64,000 nt of DNA from Catellatospora bangladeshensis (GTDB lineage Bacteria > Actinomycetota > Actinomycetes > Mycobacteriales > Micromonosporaceae): contig NZ_BONF01000044.1 of NCBI RefSeq assembly GCF_016862575.1, positions 1-64,000 on the forward strand, given 5' to 3'. The notes below the pieces were generated by a model. The model did not search any database and had not been told where the DNA came from. It saw only the letters and a list, made by a program, of their open reading frames with translations. Position numbers and translations under genes: made by a program. Below, in pieces: positions 37,909 to 45,999 of the stretch (positions are counted from its first letter, which is position 1; every line of letters begins with the position of its first letter).

Positions 37909-38757
37909 TCAGCTGAGCAGGGCCTCGACGACCTTGGTCGCGTTGTCCTCGTGCTTGGCGTACGCGTCGGGGAAGGCCGAGATCTGCACGGCCTGGGCGG
38001 CCCGGGTGAGCGGCATGTCCTGCCACCCCTCGATCTCGATCAGCCGGCGGTAGAACGCGCCCGCGGCGTACGACGGCTGCATGATCTCCTCGACGCTGCC
38101 CCAGCTGCCGCTGGCGCGCTGCTGGAACAGGCCGATGGAGTCGTGGTCGGCGCCGGTGCCCTGGTGCGGGTAGTCCAGCGAGTCGGGGACGACGTGGCTG
38201 GCCAGGTTGTAGAGGCGGCTCTCCTGCATGGCGGTGGCCACGCCGACGATCATCGCCCACTTGCCCAGGCCCATCGACTGGGCCTTCTTGGCGATGGCCG
38301 CGGCGTTGTTCATCTGCCGCTGGTCCAGCCCGGCCACCGGCTTGACGATCTTCACCGTCGGCTTGGGCTTCGGCTTCGGCTTCGGTTTGGGCTTCGGCTT
38401 GACGGGAACGGGCTTCGGAGCGGGCTTCTCGGCGCGCAGGCCGGGCACGCGGTGCAGCAGCGAGCTGCTGATGGTGTCGGTGACCGAGGCGAGCGCGGGG
38501 GAGGCGGCGACGGGCGGCAGCAGCCCGGCCGCGGTCGGCGGCTCGACGACGTCGGGGCGGCCCGCGCCGGACAGCAGGGCGAAGGCGCCGACGCCGGCCA
38601 GCGCGGCGGTGGTGAGCAGCGGCGCGACGAGCCGCTGGGCCCGGGAGGGCGCCCGGCGGTGCCGGTACTGCCGCGTCCCGTCCAGGCGGTGCCGGCCGGA
38701 GGTGGGGGAGCCGGCGGTGTGGAGGTGGGGCTGGTGCTGGGGGTCGTGCGGGGGCAT
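37909..38757 (-). CDS. Membrane-anchored or secreted lysozyme-like peptidoglycan hydrolase
   Basis: A 282-residue protein with a basic N-terminus and one transmembrane or signal segment (residues about 43-64). A KPKPKPKPKP wall-spanning linker lies near 115-135, and a C-terminal domain has AMQESRLYN (probable catalytic Glu) and SIGLFQQR, typical of actinobacterial SLT/goose-lysozyme-like domains. It probably cleaves peptidoglycan glycan strands during growth. The low-G+C leader upstream suggests specific control. Confidence 0.8.
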   Translation of the reverse strand: MPPHDPQHQPHLHTAGSPTSGRHRLDGTRQYRHRRAPSRAQRLVAPLLTTAALAGVGAFALLSGAGRPDVVEPPTAAGLLPPVAASPALASVTDTISSSLLHRVPGLRAEKPAPKPVPVKPKPKPKPKPKPKPTVKIVKPVAGLDQRQMNNAAAIAKKAQSMGLGKWAMIVGVATAMQESRLYNLASHVVPDSLDYPHQGTGADHDSIGLFQQRASGSWGSVEEIMQPSYAAGAFYRRLIEIEGWQDMPLTRAAQAVQISAFPDAYAKHEDNATKVVEALLS

Positions 38758-38926
38758 TCGCCGATATTAAGAAGGCATAAGCGCAGGTAGAAGGGGTAGT
38801 TACCAGATTTCTCCCGGCCTTGGAGCGATTTGGCCCGAATTATTGGAACTTGTTCCCAAGATTGTTTCTGAGCTGGGCATTCGTGGCCCACTTTCGGGGA
38901 CGGATGCGGGGGTGGGGCCTGCTCGG
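38758..38926. other. A+T-rich leader between divergent genes
   Basis: The region contains an unusually A+T-rich part for this genome, including gatattaagaaggc (38762-38775) and gaattattggaacttg (38837-38852), and an imperfect palindrome ttggaacttgttcccaa around 38844-38860. It must hold the promoter of the leftward hydrolase gene. I looked for a cyclic-di-AMP riboswitch, often found before such genes, and did not find its conserved core. Confidence 0.4.
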
Positions 38927-38932
38927 TACAGT
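38927..38932 (+). promoter_or_regulatory. -10 box of a probable leaderless transcript
   Basis: TACAGT ends seven bases before GTG 38940, and no Shine-Dalgarno sequence is present. Confidence 0.5.
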
Positions 38933-38939
38933 GCCGCGA

Positions 38940-39659
38940 GTGAGCGACACCCCTGGCGCGCCGCTGCCCCCGCCGGTCGATCCCTGGGCGGGCCGGGACG
39001 GGCACACCTTCACCATGGGCATGGCCTCGATCCCGGCGCGGACCACACCCGCGGCGCCGGACCCCGGGCCGCAGGTCGTGTACGTCGAGCGGCCGCGCCG
39101 CCGCCGCTGGCCCTGGGTGCTCGGCGTGCTGACGGCGCTGAGCCTGGCCTGCTGCGGGGTGCTGACCGCGGTCACCGCCCCGATGCGGGAGCAGTGGCCG
39201 GTGCGCGCCGAGATCGGCGGCAAGGTCGCCGGGCTGGTGCGCGACGACAGCGCCGAGGTGCGCGCCGCGGCCAACGAGCTGATCGCCAAGATTCACAAGG
39301 ACCAGGATGTACGCGACGCCGCCGTGGCCAAGCTCGACGAGCCGAAGGGCGGCGCGCGGCCGGTCGTGCTGATCGTGGCGACCAGGTTCATCCTCGACCC
39401 GGGCGGCGAGCTGGACAAGGCGCTCGACGGGGTGGGCCGGACCGCGCTCACCGACCGGCGCGCTTATGCGGCAGGCGCTCGCGGCGGGCACGTACGCTGC
39501 GGCAACACCAAGGACACCGGCAGCGGCGAGCCGGTGGTGGCCTGCGCCTGGACCGACCACGGCAGCCTCGGCATCGGACTGTTCTACGGCAGGCGGTCCA
39601 TGGACGACAGTGCCGCGCTGCTGCGCCGCATCCGGGACGAGGTCCTGGTCAAGGGCTGA
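38940..39659 (+). CDS. Single-pass membrane protein of unknown function
   Basis: A 239-residue protein. A Pro-rich cytoplasmic part (residues 1-50) and a basic RPRRRRWPW stretch precede one transmembrane helix (about 58-80). An extracytoplasmic domain of about 155 residues with two Cys near its end follows (HVRCGN and VVACAW), possibly forming a disulfide. I do not recognise the family. GTG 38940 is preferred over an upstream open frame because a -10 box lies directly before it. Confidence 0.7.
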   Translation: MSDTPGAPLPPPVDPWAGRDGHTFTMGMASIPARTTPAAPDPGPQVVYVERPRRRRWPWVLGVLTALSLACCGVLTAVTAPMREQWPVRAEIGGKVAGLVRDDSAEVRAAANELIAKIHKDQDVRDAAVAKLDEPKGGARPVVLIVATRFILDPGGELDKALDGVGRTALTDRRAYAAGARGGHVRCGNTKDTGSGEPVVACAWTDHGSLGIGLFYGRRSMDDSAALLRRIRDEVLVKG

Positions 39660-39707
39660 TCGGCGCGGTTGTCCACAGGGCTGCGCCCGCATGCGGCTCC
39701 GGCGCAC

Positions 39708-39713
39708 TAGCAT
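39708..39713 (+). promoter_or_regulatory. -10 box of a probable leaderless Nudix gene
   Basis: TAGCAT ends seven bases before GTG 39721, without a ribosome binding site. Confidence 0.5.
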
Positions 39714-39720
39714 CGGCCGG

Positions 39721-40305
39721 GTGAGCGAGACCCTGCGGACCGACCTCGAACCTCCGGCGGCCGACACCGCCGCCCTGCACGCCGACGCCGTACGCCTGCT
39801 GGCGGGATGGACGCCGCCGCCCGGCGCGCAGGACGACTGGTCGCGGACGACCGCCCTGCTGGCGCAGGGTCCCCAGGTGATGGGCAAGCCGCACCCGGGC
39901 GCGCACGTGACCGCGAGCGCGGTGATCGTCTCGGCCGACCGGTCCCGGGTGCTGCTCTGCCTGCACGGCAAGCACAACGTGTGGTGCCAGGTCGGCGGCC
40001 ACTGCGAGCCGGAGGACGGCACGCTGGCCGCCGCCGCGCTGCGCGAGGCCACCGAGGAGAGCGGCATCGCCGGGCTGGTCGTCGACCCGGTCCCGGCCGA
40101 CGTGGACGTGCACCACGTGACCTGCGCGGGACGGCCCAGCCTGCACCACGACGTGATCTTCCTGGTGTACGCGCCGGAGGGCGCCGTGGAGCAGGTCAGC
40201 GAGGAGTCGCACGCGCTCGGCTGGTTCGCCCCGGCGGAGCTGCCGCACCCGCTGGGCACCGACACCGAGCGGGTGGTGCGCAGCGCCATGGCCAGGCTGG
40301 GCTGA
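39721..40305 (+). CDS. Nudix hydrolase
   Basis: A 194-residue Nudix protein. The box reads GGHCEPEDGTLAAAALREAT followed by EESGI, near residues 98-122. The substrate cannot be told. The domain is preceded by about 60 helical residues. The gene is followed three bases later by the endonuclease V gene, so the two may serve nucleotide-pool cleaning and DNA repair together. Confidence 0.85.
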   Translation: MSETLRTDLEPPAADTAALHADAVRLLAGWTPPPGAQDDWSRTTALLAQGPQVMGKPHPGAHVTASAVIVSADRSRVLLCLHGKHNVWCQVGGHCEPEDGTLAAAALREATEESGIAGLVVDPVPADVDVHHVTCAGRPSLHHDVIFLVYAPEGAVEQVSEESHALGWFAPAELPHPLGTDTERVVRSAMARLG

Positions 40306-40308
40306 GCG

Positions 40309-41055
40309 ATGCTGGTGCCGCACGACCCGTGGCCGGCCGGCGAGGCCGAGGCGCTCGCCCAGCAGGAGGCGCTCCGTGCGCGGGTGGAGCCGACCGGCCC
40401 GCCGCTGAGCGCGCGCACCGCCGCCGGGCTGGACGTGTCGTACGAGGACGACGGCGACACCGGCCGGGCCGTGGCCGCCGTGGTGGTGCTGGACGTGGCC
40501 ACGCTGGAGGTGGTCGAGACGGCCGTCGCGTCCGGCCCGGTCACCTTCCCGTACGTGCCGGGGCTGCTCGCGTTCCGGGAGCTGCCGGTGCTCACCGAGG
40601 CGCTGGAGCGGCTCACCGTGACCCCGGACGTGCTGGTCTGCGACGGCTACGGGGTGGCCCACCCACGCCGCTTCGGCCTGGCCTGCCACGTCGGCGTGCT
40701 GACAGGGCTGCCCACCTTCGGCGTGGCCAAGACGGCTTTCGTGGTCCGTGAGCCCTCCGCGCCGGGTCCGGCGGCGGAGCAGACCGCCGGCGGTGCACAC
40801 CAGGAGCCCGGCCCGCGCCGTGGTGACTGGGCCCCGCTCACCGACGGGACCGAGACGCTGGGCCGCGTGCTGCGCACCCAGCCGGGGGTCAAGCCGGTCT
40901 TCGTGTCCGTCGGCCATCGCGTCGACCTGGACACCGCGACCGCGCTGACGCTCGCGCTCGCCCCGCGTTACCGCCTGCCGGAGACGACCCGGCAGGCCGA
41001 CCAGCTTTCACGCCGCCTGCTCGGAGGTCTGGATGCCGCCCACCGTCGACCGTGA
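40309..41055 (+). CDS. nfi: Endonuclease V
   Basis: A 248-residue deaminated-DNA repair nuclease that cuts near deoxyinosine. Hallmarks are AGLDVSYED (active-site Asp), PYVPGLLAFRE, and DGYGVAHPRRFGLACHVG. A 30-residue Pro/Gly-rich insertion near 150-180 is not typical. ATG 40309 lies three bases after the Nudix stop. Its end overlaps the YbaB-like gene by 23 bases. Confidence 0.9.
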   Translation: MLVPHDPWPAGEAEALAQQEALRARVEPTGPPLSARTAAGLDVSYEDDGDTGRAVAAVVVLDVATLEVVETAVASGPVTFPYVPGLLAFRELPVLTEALERLTVTPDVLVCDGYGVAHPRRFGLACHVGVLTGLPTFGVAKTAFVVREPSAPGPAAEQTAGGAHQEPGPRRGDWAPLTDGTETLGRVLRTQPGVKPVFVSVGHRVDLDTATALTLALAPRYRLPETTRQADQLSRRLLGGLDAAHRRP

Positions 41056-41449
41056 CGCCAACGCCGCGCTGCGGGCCCGCTTCGACGAGGTGCACGCCCG
41101 CTACACCCACCTGCGCGAGAACGTGGGGGAGCTGCAGCGGCAGCTCGCGGGCCTGGAGGTGTCGCTGGCCTCGCCGGACGGCACGGTCACCGTGGTGGTC
41201 GGCGCGCGGGGGCAGCTGCTGCGGCTGAAACTGCACGAGCGGGCGTACGGGGCGCACCGGCCGGACCGCCTCGCCGAGCTGATCACCCAGACCACGCGCA
41301 AGGCGGAGCAGGCCGCGGCCGAGGCGACGGCGGAGCTGGTGGCCCGCGCGGTGCCCGGCGAGACCGGCGTGCCCGAGCTGCTGCGCGGCGGCGACCTGGG
41401 CGCGCTGCTGCGCCGCCACGACGACACCATGGGCTACCAGGAGGCGTGA
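41033..41449 (+). CDS. YbaB/EbfC-like protein
   Basis: A 138-residue protein. A coiled coil at the start is followed by SPDGTVTVVVGARGQLLRLKL, shortened here to its recognisable strands, and then a helix (LAELITQTTRKAEQAA), matching YbaB nucleoid-associated proteins. In actinobacteria such copies are often linked to type VII secretion targets, and here the next gene encodes one. The 23-base overlap with endonuclease V is unusual, but the domain supports ATG 41033. Confidence 0.8.
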   Translation: MPPTVDRDANAALRARFDEVHARYTHLRENVGELQRQLAGLEVSLASPDGTVTVVVGARGQLLRLKLHERAYGAHRPDRLAELITQTTRKAEQAAAEATAELVARAVPGETGVPELLRGGDLGALLRRHDDTMGYQEA

Positions 41450-41793
41450 TGACGGCACCCGGACCGCAGATCGATCTCGACGCCCCGGCCGCGCGCGACG
41501 CGGCCCGGCGGCTGCACGCGGCCGGCGACGCGATGGCGCGCGAGCGCGGGCTCAGCGGCGCCCGTATCGAGCAGGGCGGCGCCCGTCGGCCGTGGGGCGG
41601 CGACGAGCTGGGCCGGGCGTTCGCCAAGGAGTACGAGGACGGCGCGGCGCTGCTGCTGCGGCTGTGGGGTGACGCGGCTCACCGTACGGCCGGCCTCGCG
41701 GTGGACGTGGCCACCGCGGTGGACCGGGTGCAGGGCGTGGACCAGCAGAGCGAGGCCCGGCTGCGCTCGGCCGAGCGCACGGTTTCGCTGTGA
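41449..41793 (+). CDS. WXG100/EspC-like small protein, probable type VII secretion target
   Basis: A 114-residue all-helical protein with the central turn PWGGDELGRAFAKEYED, which fits the WxG...Y pattern of ESX-secreted small proteins. ATG 41449 overlaps the YbaB-like stop (TGATG). The YbaB/WXG pair usually accompanies large CpnT-like toxins; the giant toxin in this window lies about 5 kb to the left. Partnership is inferred. Confidence 0.75.
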   Translation: MTAPGPQIDLDAPAARDAARRLHAAGDAMARERGLSGARIEQGGARRPWGGDELGRAFAKEYEDGAALLLRLWGDAAHRTAGLAVDVATAVDRVQGVDQQSEARLRSAERTVSL

Positions 41794-41914
41794 CGCGTGG
41801 GAATGGTGTGCTCTGAGGGACGTGTTCTGCGCCGCCTTCGGGGCCTCTGCCTGATCGGGCTCCGGGCGCACCGGGCAGAATAGGAGCATCAAATCGAGGG
41901 TCGGAGGATCGGTC

Positions 41915-42583
41915 GTGGCTGAGCTGCGGTGTGTGGTGGCGGTGGACGGGCCCTCGGGCTCGGGCAAGTCGACGGTGTCGCGTCGGCTGGCGCAGCGGCT
42001 GGACGCCCGCTACCTCGACACGGGCGCGATGTACCGGGCCGTGACCTGGGCCGTGCTCCAGTCGGGGGTCGACCTGGCCGACGCCGACGGCATCGCCAAG
42101 GTGGTCGTCGACTGCGAGCTGATCATCACGACCGACCCGGCGCAGCCCTCGATCAGCGTGAACGGCGAGAACGTGGACGCCCCGATCCGCGGCGCCGAGG
42201 TCACCTCGGCCGTTTCCGCGGTGGCCGCCGTGCCGTTTGTACGGCAGGTGCTGGTCTCCCGCCAGCGCGCGATCATCGAGGAGTCCGCCCGCATCGTGGT
42301 CGAGGGGCGTGACATCGGCGCGGTGGTCGCCCCCGACGCCGACCTCAAGGTCTACCTGACCGCCTCCTCCGCCGAGCGGGCCCGGCGCCGCAGCGCCGAG
42401 AACGCCGCCGACCACGCCGCGACCGAGGCCGACCTGGCCCGCCGCGACCACCTGGACTCCACCCGCAAGGTCGACCCGTTGCAGCAGGCCGCCGGCGCGG
42501 TGGTGCTCGACTCGACCGAGCTGGGCATCGATGAGGTCGTCAGCGAGATGTATCGCCTCGTGACGACAGGGAAGGCAGTATGA
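41915..42583 (+). CDS. cmk: Cytidylate kinase
   Basis: A 222-residue enzyme phosphorylating CMP and dCMP. The P-loop is [10 protein letters not shown] at residues about 10-19, followed by [28 protein letters not shown] is the later signature. GTG 41915 follows ggagga. It overlaps der by four bases (ATGA), the universal actinobacterial arrangement. Confidence 0.96.
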   Translation: MAELRCVVAVDGPSGSGKSTVSRRLAQRLDARYLDTGAMYRAVTWAVLQSGVDLADADGIAKVVVDCELIITTDPAQPSISVNGENVDAPIRGAEVTSAVSAVAAVPFVRQVLVSRQRAIIEESARIVVEGRDIGAVVAPDADLKVYLTASSAERARRRSAENAADHAATEADLARRDHLDSTRKVDPLQQAAGAVVLDSTELGIDEVVSEMYRLVTTGKAV

Positions 42584-44004
42584 CAAGCGAGCAGTGGACC
42601 GAGCTGGAGGTCGTCGAGCAGCCGGTGCCGGAGCAGCCCTCCGCCACGGCGACCGTGACCCCGCAGCCGGTCCTGGCGGTGGTGGGCCGCCCCAACGTGG
42701 GCAAGTCCACCCTCGTCAACCGGATCCTCGGCCGCCGCCAGGCGGTCGTCGAGGACATCCCCGGCGTGACGCGCGACCGGGTCGCGTACGACGCCGTGTG
42801 GTCCGGCCGCAAGTTCACCGTGGTGGACACCGGCGGCTGGGAGCCCGACGCCAAGGACCGGGCCGCCGCCATCGCGGCGCAGGCCGAGGCCGCCATCGCC
42901 GCCGCCGACGTGGTGCTGTTCGTGGTCGACGCGGCCGTGGGCGCCACCGACGACGACGCGGCCGCGGTGAGGATGCTGCGCCGCAGCTCCAAGCCGGTGC
43001 TGCTGGTGGCGAACAAGGCCGACAACCAGAACATCGAGTTCGAGGCGCACGGCCTGTGGTCGCTGGGCCTGGGCCAGCCGATGCCCGTGTCGGCGCTGCA
43101 CGGCCGCGGCTCCGGCGACCTGCTCGACGCGGTGCTGGCCGCGTTCCCGGAGCAGGCCCCGCTGGAGGACCACGTGCCGGGCCCGCGCGGCCCGCGCCGC
43201 GTGGCGCTGGTGGGCCGCCCCAACGTGGGCAAGTCCAGCCTGCTGAACCGGCTGGCCCGCGAGGAGCGCTCGGTCGTCGACGCGGTCGCCGGCACCACCG
43301 TCGACCCGGTCGACTCGCTGGTCCAGATCGGCGGCGAGACCTGGCAGTTCGTCGACACGGCCGGGCTGCGCAAGCGCGTCGGCAAGGCCAGCGGCACGGA
43401 GTACTTCGCCTCGCTGCGCACCGCCGCCGCGATCGAGGCGTCCGAGGTCACCGTGGTGCTCCTCGACGCCAGCGAGGTCATCAGCGAGCAGGACCAGCGC
43501 CTGCTGTCGATGGTCACCGAAGCCGGGCGGGGCGTCGTGCTCGCCTTCAACAAGTGGGACCTCGTCGACGGCGACCGGCGGCACTACCTGGACAAGGAGA
43601 TCGAGCGGGAGCTCAAGCGCATCCCGTGGGCGCTGCGCGTCAACATCTCCGCGCTGACCGGGCGGGCCGTCGAGAAGCTCGCGCCGATGCTGCGTACCGC
43701 GCTGGCGAGCTGGGAGAAGCGCATCCCGACCGGCCAGCTCAACCAGTGGCTGACCGCGCTGGTGCAGGCGACGCCGCACCCGGTGCGCGGCGGCCGGGCC
43801 CCGCGCATCCTGTTCGCCACCCAGCCCAGCGTGGCGCCGCCGAAGTTCGTGCTGTTCACGACGCAGCCGCTGGACCCGGGTTACGTCCGGTTCGTCGAGC
43901 GCAAGCTGCGCGAGGAGTTCGGCTTCGAGGGCAGCCCGATCGACATCTCGGTCAAGCCGCGCAAGGAGAAGGGCCCCGGCGGCCGCGGCCGTACCCACGG
44001 CTGA
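42580..44004 (+). CDS. der: GTPase Der (EngA), ribosome assembly
   Basis: A 474-residue protein with two tandem GTPase domains, each with GRPNVGKS (residues about 36-43 and 212-219), and a C-terminal KH-like domain ending in a basic tail. Der is needed for large ribosomal subunit assembly. Each G domain keeps its NKAD or NKWD motif. The gene ends the conserved block and is followed by a strong terminator. Confidence 0.97.
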   Translation: MTSEQWTELEVVEQPVPEQPSATATVTPQPVLAVVGRPNVGKSTLVNRILGRRQAVVEDIPGVTRDRVAYDAVWSGRKFTVVDTGGWEPDAKDRAAAIAAQAEAAIAAADVVLFVVDAAVGATDDDAAAVRMLRRSSKPVLLVANKADNQNIEFEAHGLWSLGLGQPMPVSALHGRGSGDLLDAVLAAFPEQAPLEDHVPGPRGPRRVALVGRPNVGKSSLLNRLAREERSVVDAVAGTTVDPVDSLVQIGGETWQFVDTAGLRKRVGKASGTEYFASLRTAAAIEASEVTVVLLDASEVISEQDQRLLSMVTEAGRGVVLAFNKWDLVDGDRRHYLDKEIERELKRIPWALRVNISALTGRAVEKLAPMLRTALASWEKRIPTGQLNQWLTALVQATPHPVRGGRAPRILFATQPSVAPPKFVLFTTQPLDPGYVRFVERKLREEFGFEGSPIDISVKPRKEKGPGGRGRTHG

Positions 44005-44015
44005 TCGTCCTGTAA

Positions 44016-44062
44016 CGCGAAGCTCCCGTCACGCTGTCCGCACAGCGTGGCGGGAGTTTTCG
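44016..44062. terminator. Terminator between der and the HMA gene
   Basis: ctcccgtcacgctgt (from 44023) pairs with acagcgtggcgggag (to 44056) and a TTTT run follows. The reverse strand carries an A/T-poor mirror, so it mainly stops rightward transcription but may serve both convergent genes. Confidence 0.8.
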
Positions 44063-44068
44063 CAGGCG

Positions 44069-44281
44069 CTACAGCAGCACCGTGCGGTAGCCGTGGGCCT
44101 CGATCGCGCGGGCGACGTCCCCGGTGGTCAGGCGGGCCGGGTCGAACTCGACCTCGGTGCGTCCGCCGTGGACCGTGGTCCAGCTGCGGGTCACCCCGGG
44201 CAGCTTGGCCACCGTCTCGTCGATGAGCTGCGCGCAGGACCCGCAGTGCATTCCGGACACGGCGAACGCGTGCTTGCTCAT
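44069..44281 (-). CDS. Heavy-metal-associated domain protein, CopZ-like copper chaperone
   Basis: A 70-residue protein that is a single HMA ferredoxin-fold domain with the metal motif GMHCGSC (Cys13 and Cys16). CopZ-type chaperones carry Cu(I) to P-type ATPases, but no ATPase gene is nearby. It is convergent with der across the terminator and divergent from the polyketide synthase gene. Confidence 0.9.
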   Translation of the reverse strand: MSKHAFAVSGMHCGSCAQLIDETVAKLPGVTRSWTTVHGGRTEVEFDPARLTTGDVARAIEAHGYRTVLL

Positions 44282-44356
44282 GCTCGATCTCCCCGATCTG
44301 GTGACGGCCTACGCGATGCCTAACGGCAGATCGTGTGTAAGGGCACGCGCGGGCGG

Positions 44357-44362
44357 TACTGT
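44357..44362 (+). promoter_or_regulatory. -10 box of a probable leaderless PKS transcript
   Basis: TACTGT ends six bases before ATG 44369 with no Shine-Dalgarno sequence. Confidence 0.5.
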
Positions 44363-44368
44363 CAGTGC

Positions 44369-45454
44369 ATGATTCACATCGATGTGTCATCGGCGCCGCA
44401 GGTGTCGGCGGTGCGCCTGGCGTTCCCGGCGCACCGTTACCGCCAGGAGGACATCGTCGCCGAGTTCACCGCGATGTGCCTGCCCGGCGAGCATCCGGGG
44501 CGGGAGGTGTTCACCCGCTTCGGCCGCACCACCGGCGTGCAGACCCGGCACCTGGCCCTGCCGCTGGAGCAGTACGCCGGGCTGACCGGGTTCACCCAGG
44601 CCAACGACGCGTTCATCGAGGTGGCGCTGGAGCTGGGCGAGGCCGCGCTGCTCGCGGCGCTGGACGCGGCCGGGATCCGCCCCGACGAGGTCGATCTGAT
44701 CGCGACCACCAGCGTCACCGGCCTGGCCGTGCCGTCGCTGGAGGCGCGGCTGGCCCTGAAGGCGGGGCTGCGCCCCGACGTGAAACGGCTGCCGCTGTTC
44801 GGGCTGGGCTGCGTGGCCGGGGCGGCCGGGGTGGCCCGGCTGCACGATTACCTGCGCGCCTGGCCGGACCAGGTGGCGGTGCTGCTGGCGGTGGAGCTGT
44901 GCTCGCTGACCGTGCAGCAGGAGGACACCACGCACGCCAACCTCGTCGCCTCCAGCCTGTTCGGCGACGGCGCGGCGGCGGTGGTGATGGTCGGCGCCGG
45001 ACGCGCCGCAGACACGCCCGGCCGCCCCCGGGTGCTGTCCACCCGCAGCCGCCTCTACCCCGACACCGAGCAGGTGATGGGCTGGCGCATCGGCTCCAGC
45101 GGCTTCCGCATCGTGCTGTCCACCGAGGTCGCCCCGATCGCCGAGCGTTTCCTCGGCGGCGACGTGCGCGGCTTCCTCGGCGAGCACGAGCTGGACCCGG
45201 CGCAGGTGGCGACCTGGGTGTGCCATCCCGGCGGGCCGAAGGTCATCGACACCATCGAGCGGGTGCTGGACCTGCCCGCCGACGCGCTGCTGCCGACGCG
45301 GCGCTCGCTGGCCGACAAGGGCAACCTGTCGTCGGTGTCGGTGCTGGACGTGCTGCACGAGGCGATGGCCGCCGCGCCGCCGTCCGGCGAGCCCGGTCTC
45401 ATGATCGCCATGGGGCCGGGGTTCTGTTCCGAACTCGTCCTGCTGAGGTGGTGA
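44369..45454 (+). CDS. Type III polyketide synthase (chalcone synthase-like)
   Basis: A 361-residue thiolase-fold enzyme with the triad Cys in FGLGCVAGAAG, His in WVCHPGGPKVI and Asn in DKGNLSSVSV. These enzymes extend acyl-CoA with malonyl units and cyclise the product. The following ICMT-type methyltransferase and FAD enzyme match the SrsA-SrsB-SrsC phenolic lipid (alkylresorcinol) set of Streptomyces griseus, so a long-chain phenolic lipid or alkylpyrone is the likely product. The start is set by the leaderless promoter. Confidence 0.9.
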   Translation: MIHIDVSSAPQVSAVRLAFPAHRYRQEDIVAEFTAMCLPGEHPGREVFTRFGRTTGVQTRHLALPLEQYAGLTGFTQANDAFIEVALELGEAALLAALDAAGIRPDEVDLIATTSVTGLAVPSLEARLALKAGLRPDVKRLPLFGLGCVAGAAGVARLHDYLRAWPDQVAVLLAVELCSLTVQQEDTTHANLVASSLFGDGAAAVVMVGAGRAADTPGRPRVLSTRSRLYPDTEQVMGWRIGSSGFRIVLSTEVAPIAERFLGGDVRGFLGEHELDPAQVATWVCHPGGPKVIDTIERVLDLPADALLPTRRSLADKGNLSSVSVLDVLHEAMAAAPPSGEPGLMIAMGPGFCSELVLLRW

Positions 45455-45458
45455 GGCG

Positions 45459-45971
45459 TTGCTCCCGTACACCCTGCTGATCCTCGCCGTGGCCGGTGAG
45501 CGCCTGGTGGAGCTGGTGGTGTCCAAGCGCCACGCGCGCTGGGCGCTGGCCCGCGGCGGCCGCGAGTACGGCCGGGGCCACTACCCCTACATGGTGGCGC
45601 TGCACACCGCGCTGCTGGCCGGGTGCCTGGCCGAGGTGTGGCTGCTGGACCGGCCGTTCCTGCCCTGGCTGGGCTGGCCCATGCTGGCGCTGGTGCTGGC
45701 GAGCCAGGCGCTGCGCTGGTGGTGCGTGACCACCCTGGGCCCCCGCTGGAACACCCTGGTCATCGTGGTGCCCGGCCTGCCGCTGGTCGACCGCGGGCCC
45801 TACCGCTGGCTGCGTCACCCGAACTACCTGGCCGTGGTGGTCGAGGGCATCGCGCTGCCGCTGGTGCACACCGCCTGGCTGACCGCGCTGATCTTCACGC
45901 TGCTCAACTTCGCGGTCCTCGCGGTGCGGATCCGCGTCGAGGACCGCGCGCTGGCCGAGGCCGTCGCATGA
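45459..45971 (+). CDS. Isoprenylcysteine carboxyl methyltransferase-family membrane methylase
   Basis: A 170-residue protein with four to five hydrophobic helices and the family C-terminal motif GPYRWLRHPNYLAVVVEG. In type III PKS operons, ICMT-like proteins methylate phenolic lipid hydroxyls (SrsB). TTG 45459 lies four bases after the PKS stop and is the only suitable start. Confidence 0.85.
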   Translation: MLPYTLLILAVAGERLVELVVSKRHARWALARGGREYGRGHYPYMVALHTALLAGCLAEVWLLDRPFLPWLGWPMLALVLASQALRWWCVTTLGPRWNTLVIVVPGLPLVDRGPYRWLRHPNYLAVVVEGIALPLVHTAWLTALIFTLLNFAVLAVRIRVEDRALAEAVA

Positions 45972-45999
45972 GCGCCCGCCCCGGGCCACAGGGCACGGC

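Noticed and set aside
38345..38415. Short repeated cttcgg/gggctt bases that might be a DNA-level repeat
   Set aside because: They encode the KPKPKP linker of the hydrolase and are explained by it.
38765..38800. Similarity of attaagaaggc to the repeat inside scpB
   Set aside because: Only nine bases match and the second half of the 19-base unit is absent.
38758..38939. Possible cyclic-di-AMP (ydaO) riboswitch before the lysozyme-like gene
   Set aside because: Read on the minus strand, the leader lacks the conserved core elements, so only an A+T-rich leader is reported.
42580..44004. Internal duplication in der
   Set aside because: Two tandem GTPase domains are the normal architecture of EngA/Der.
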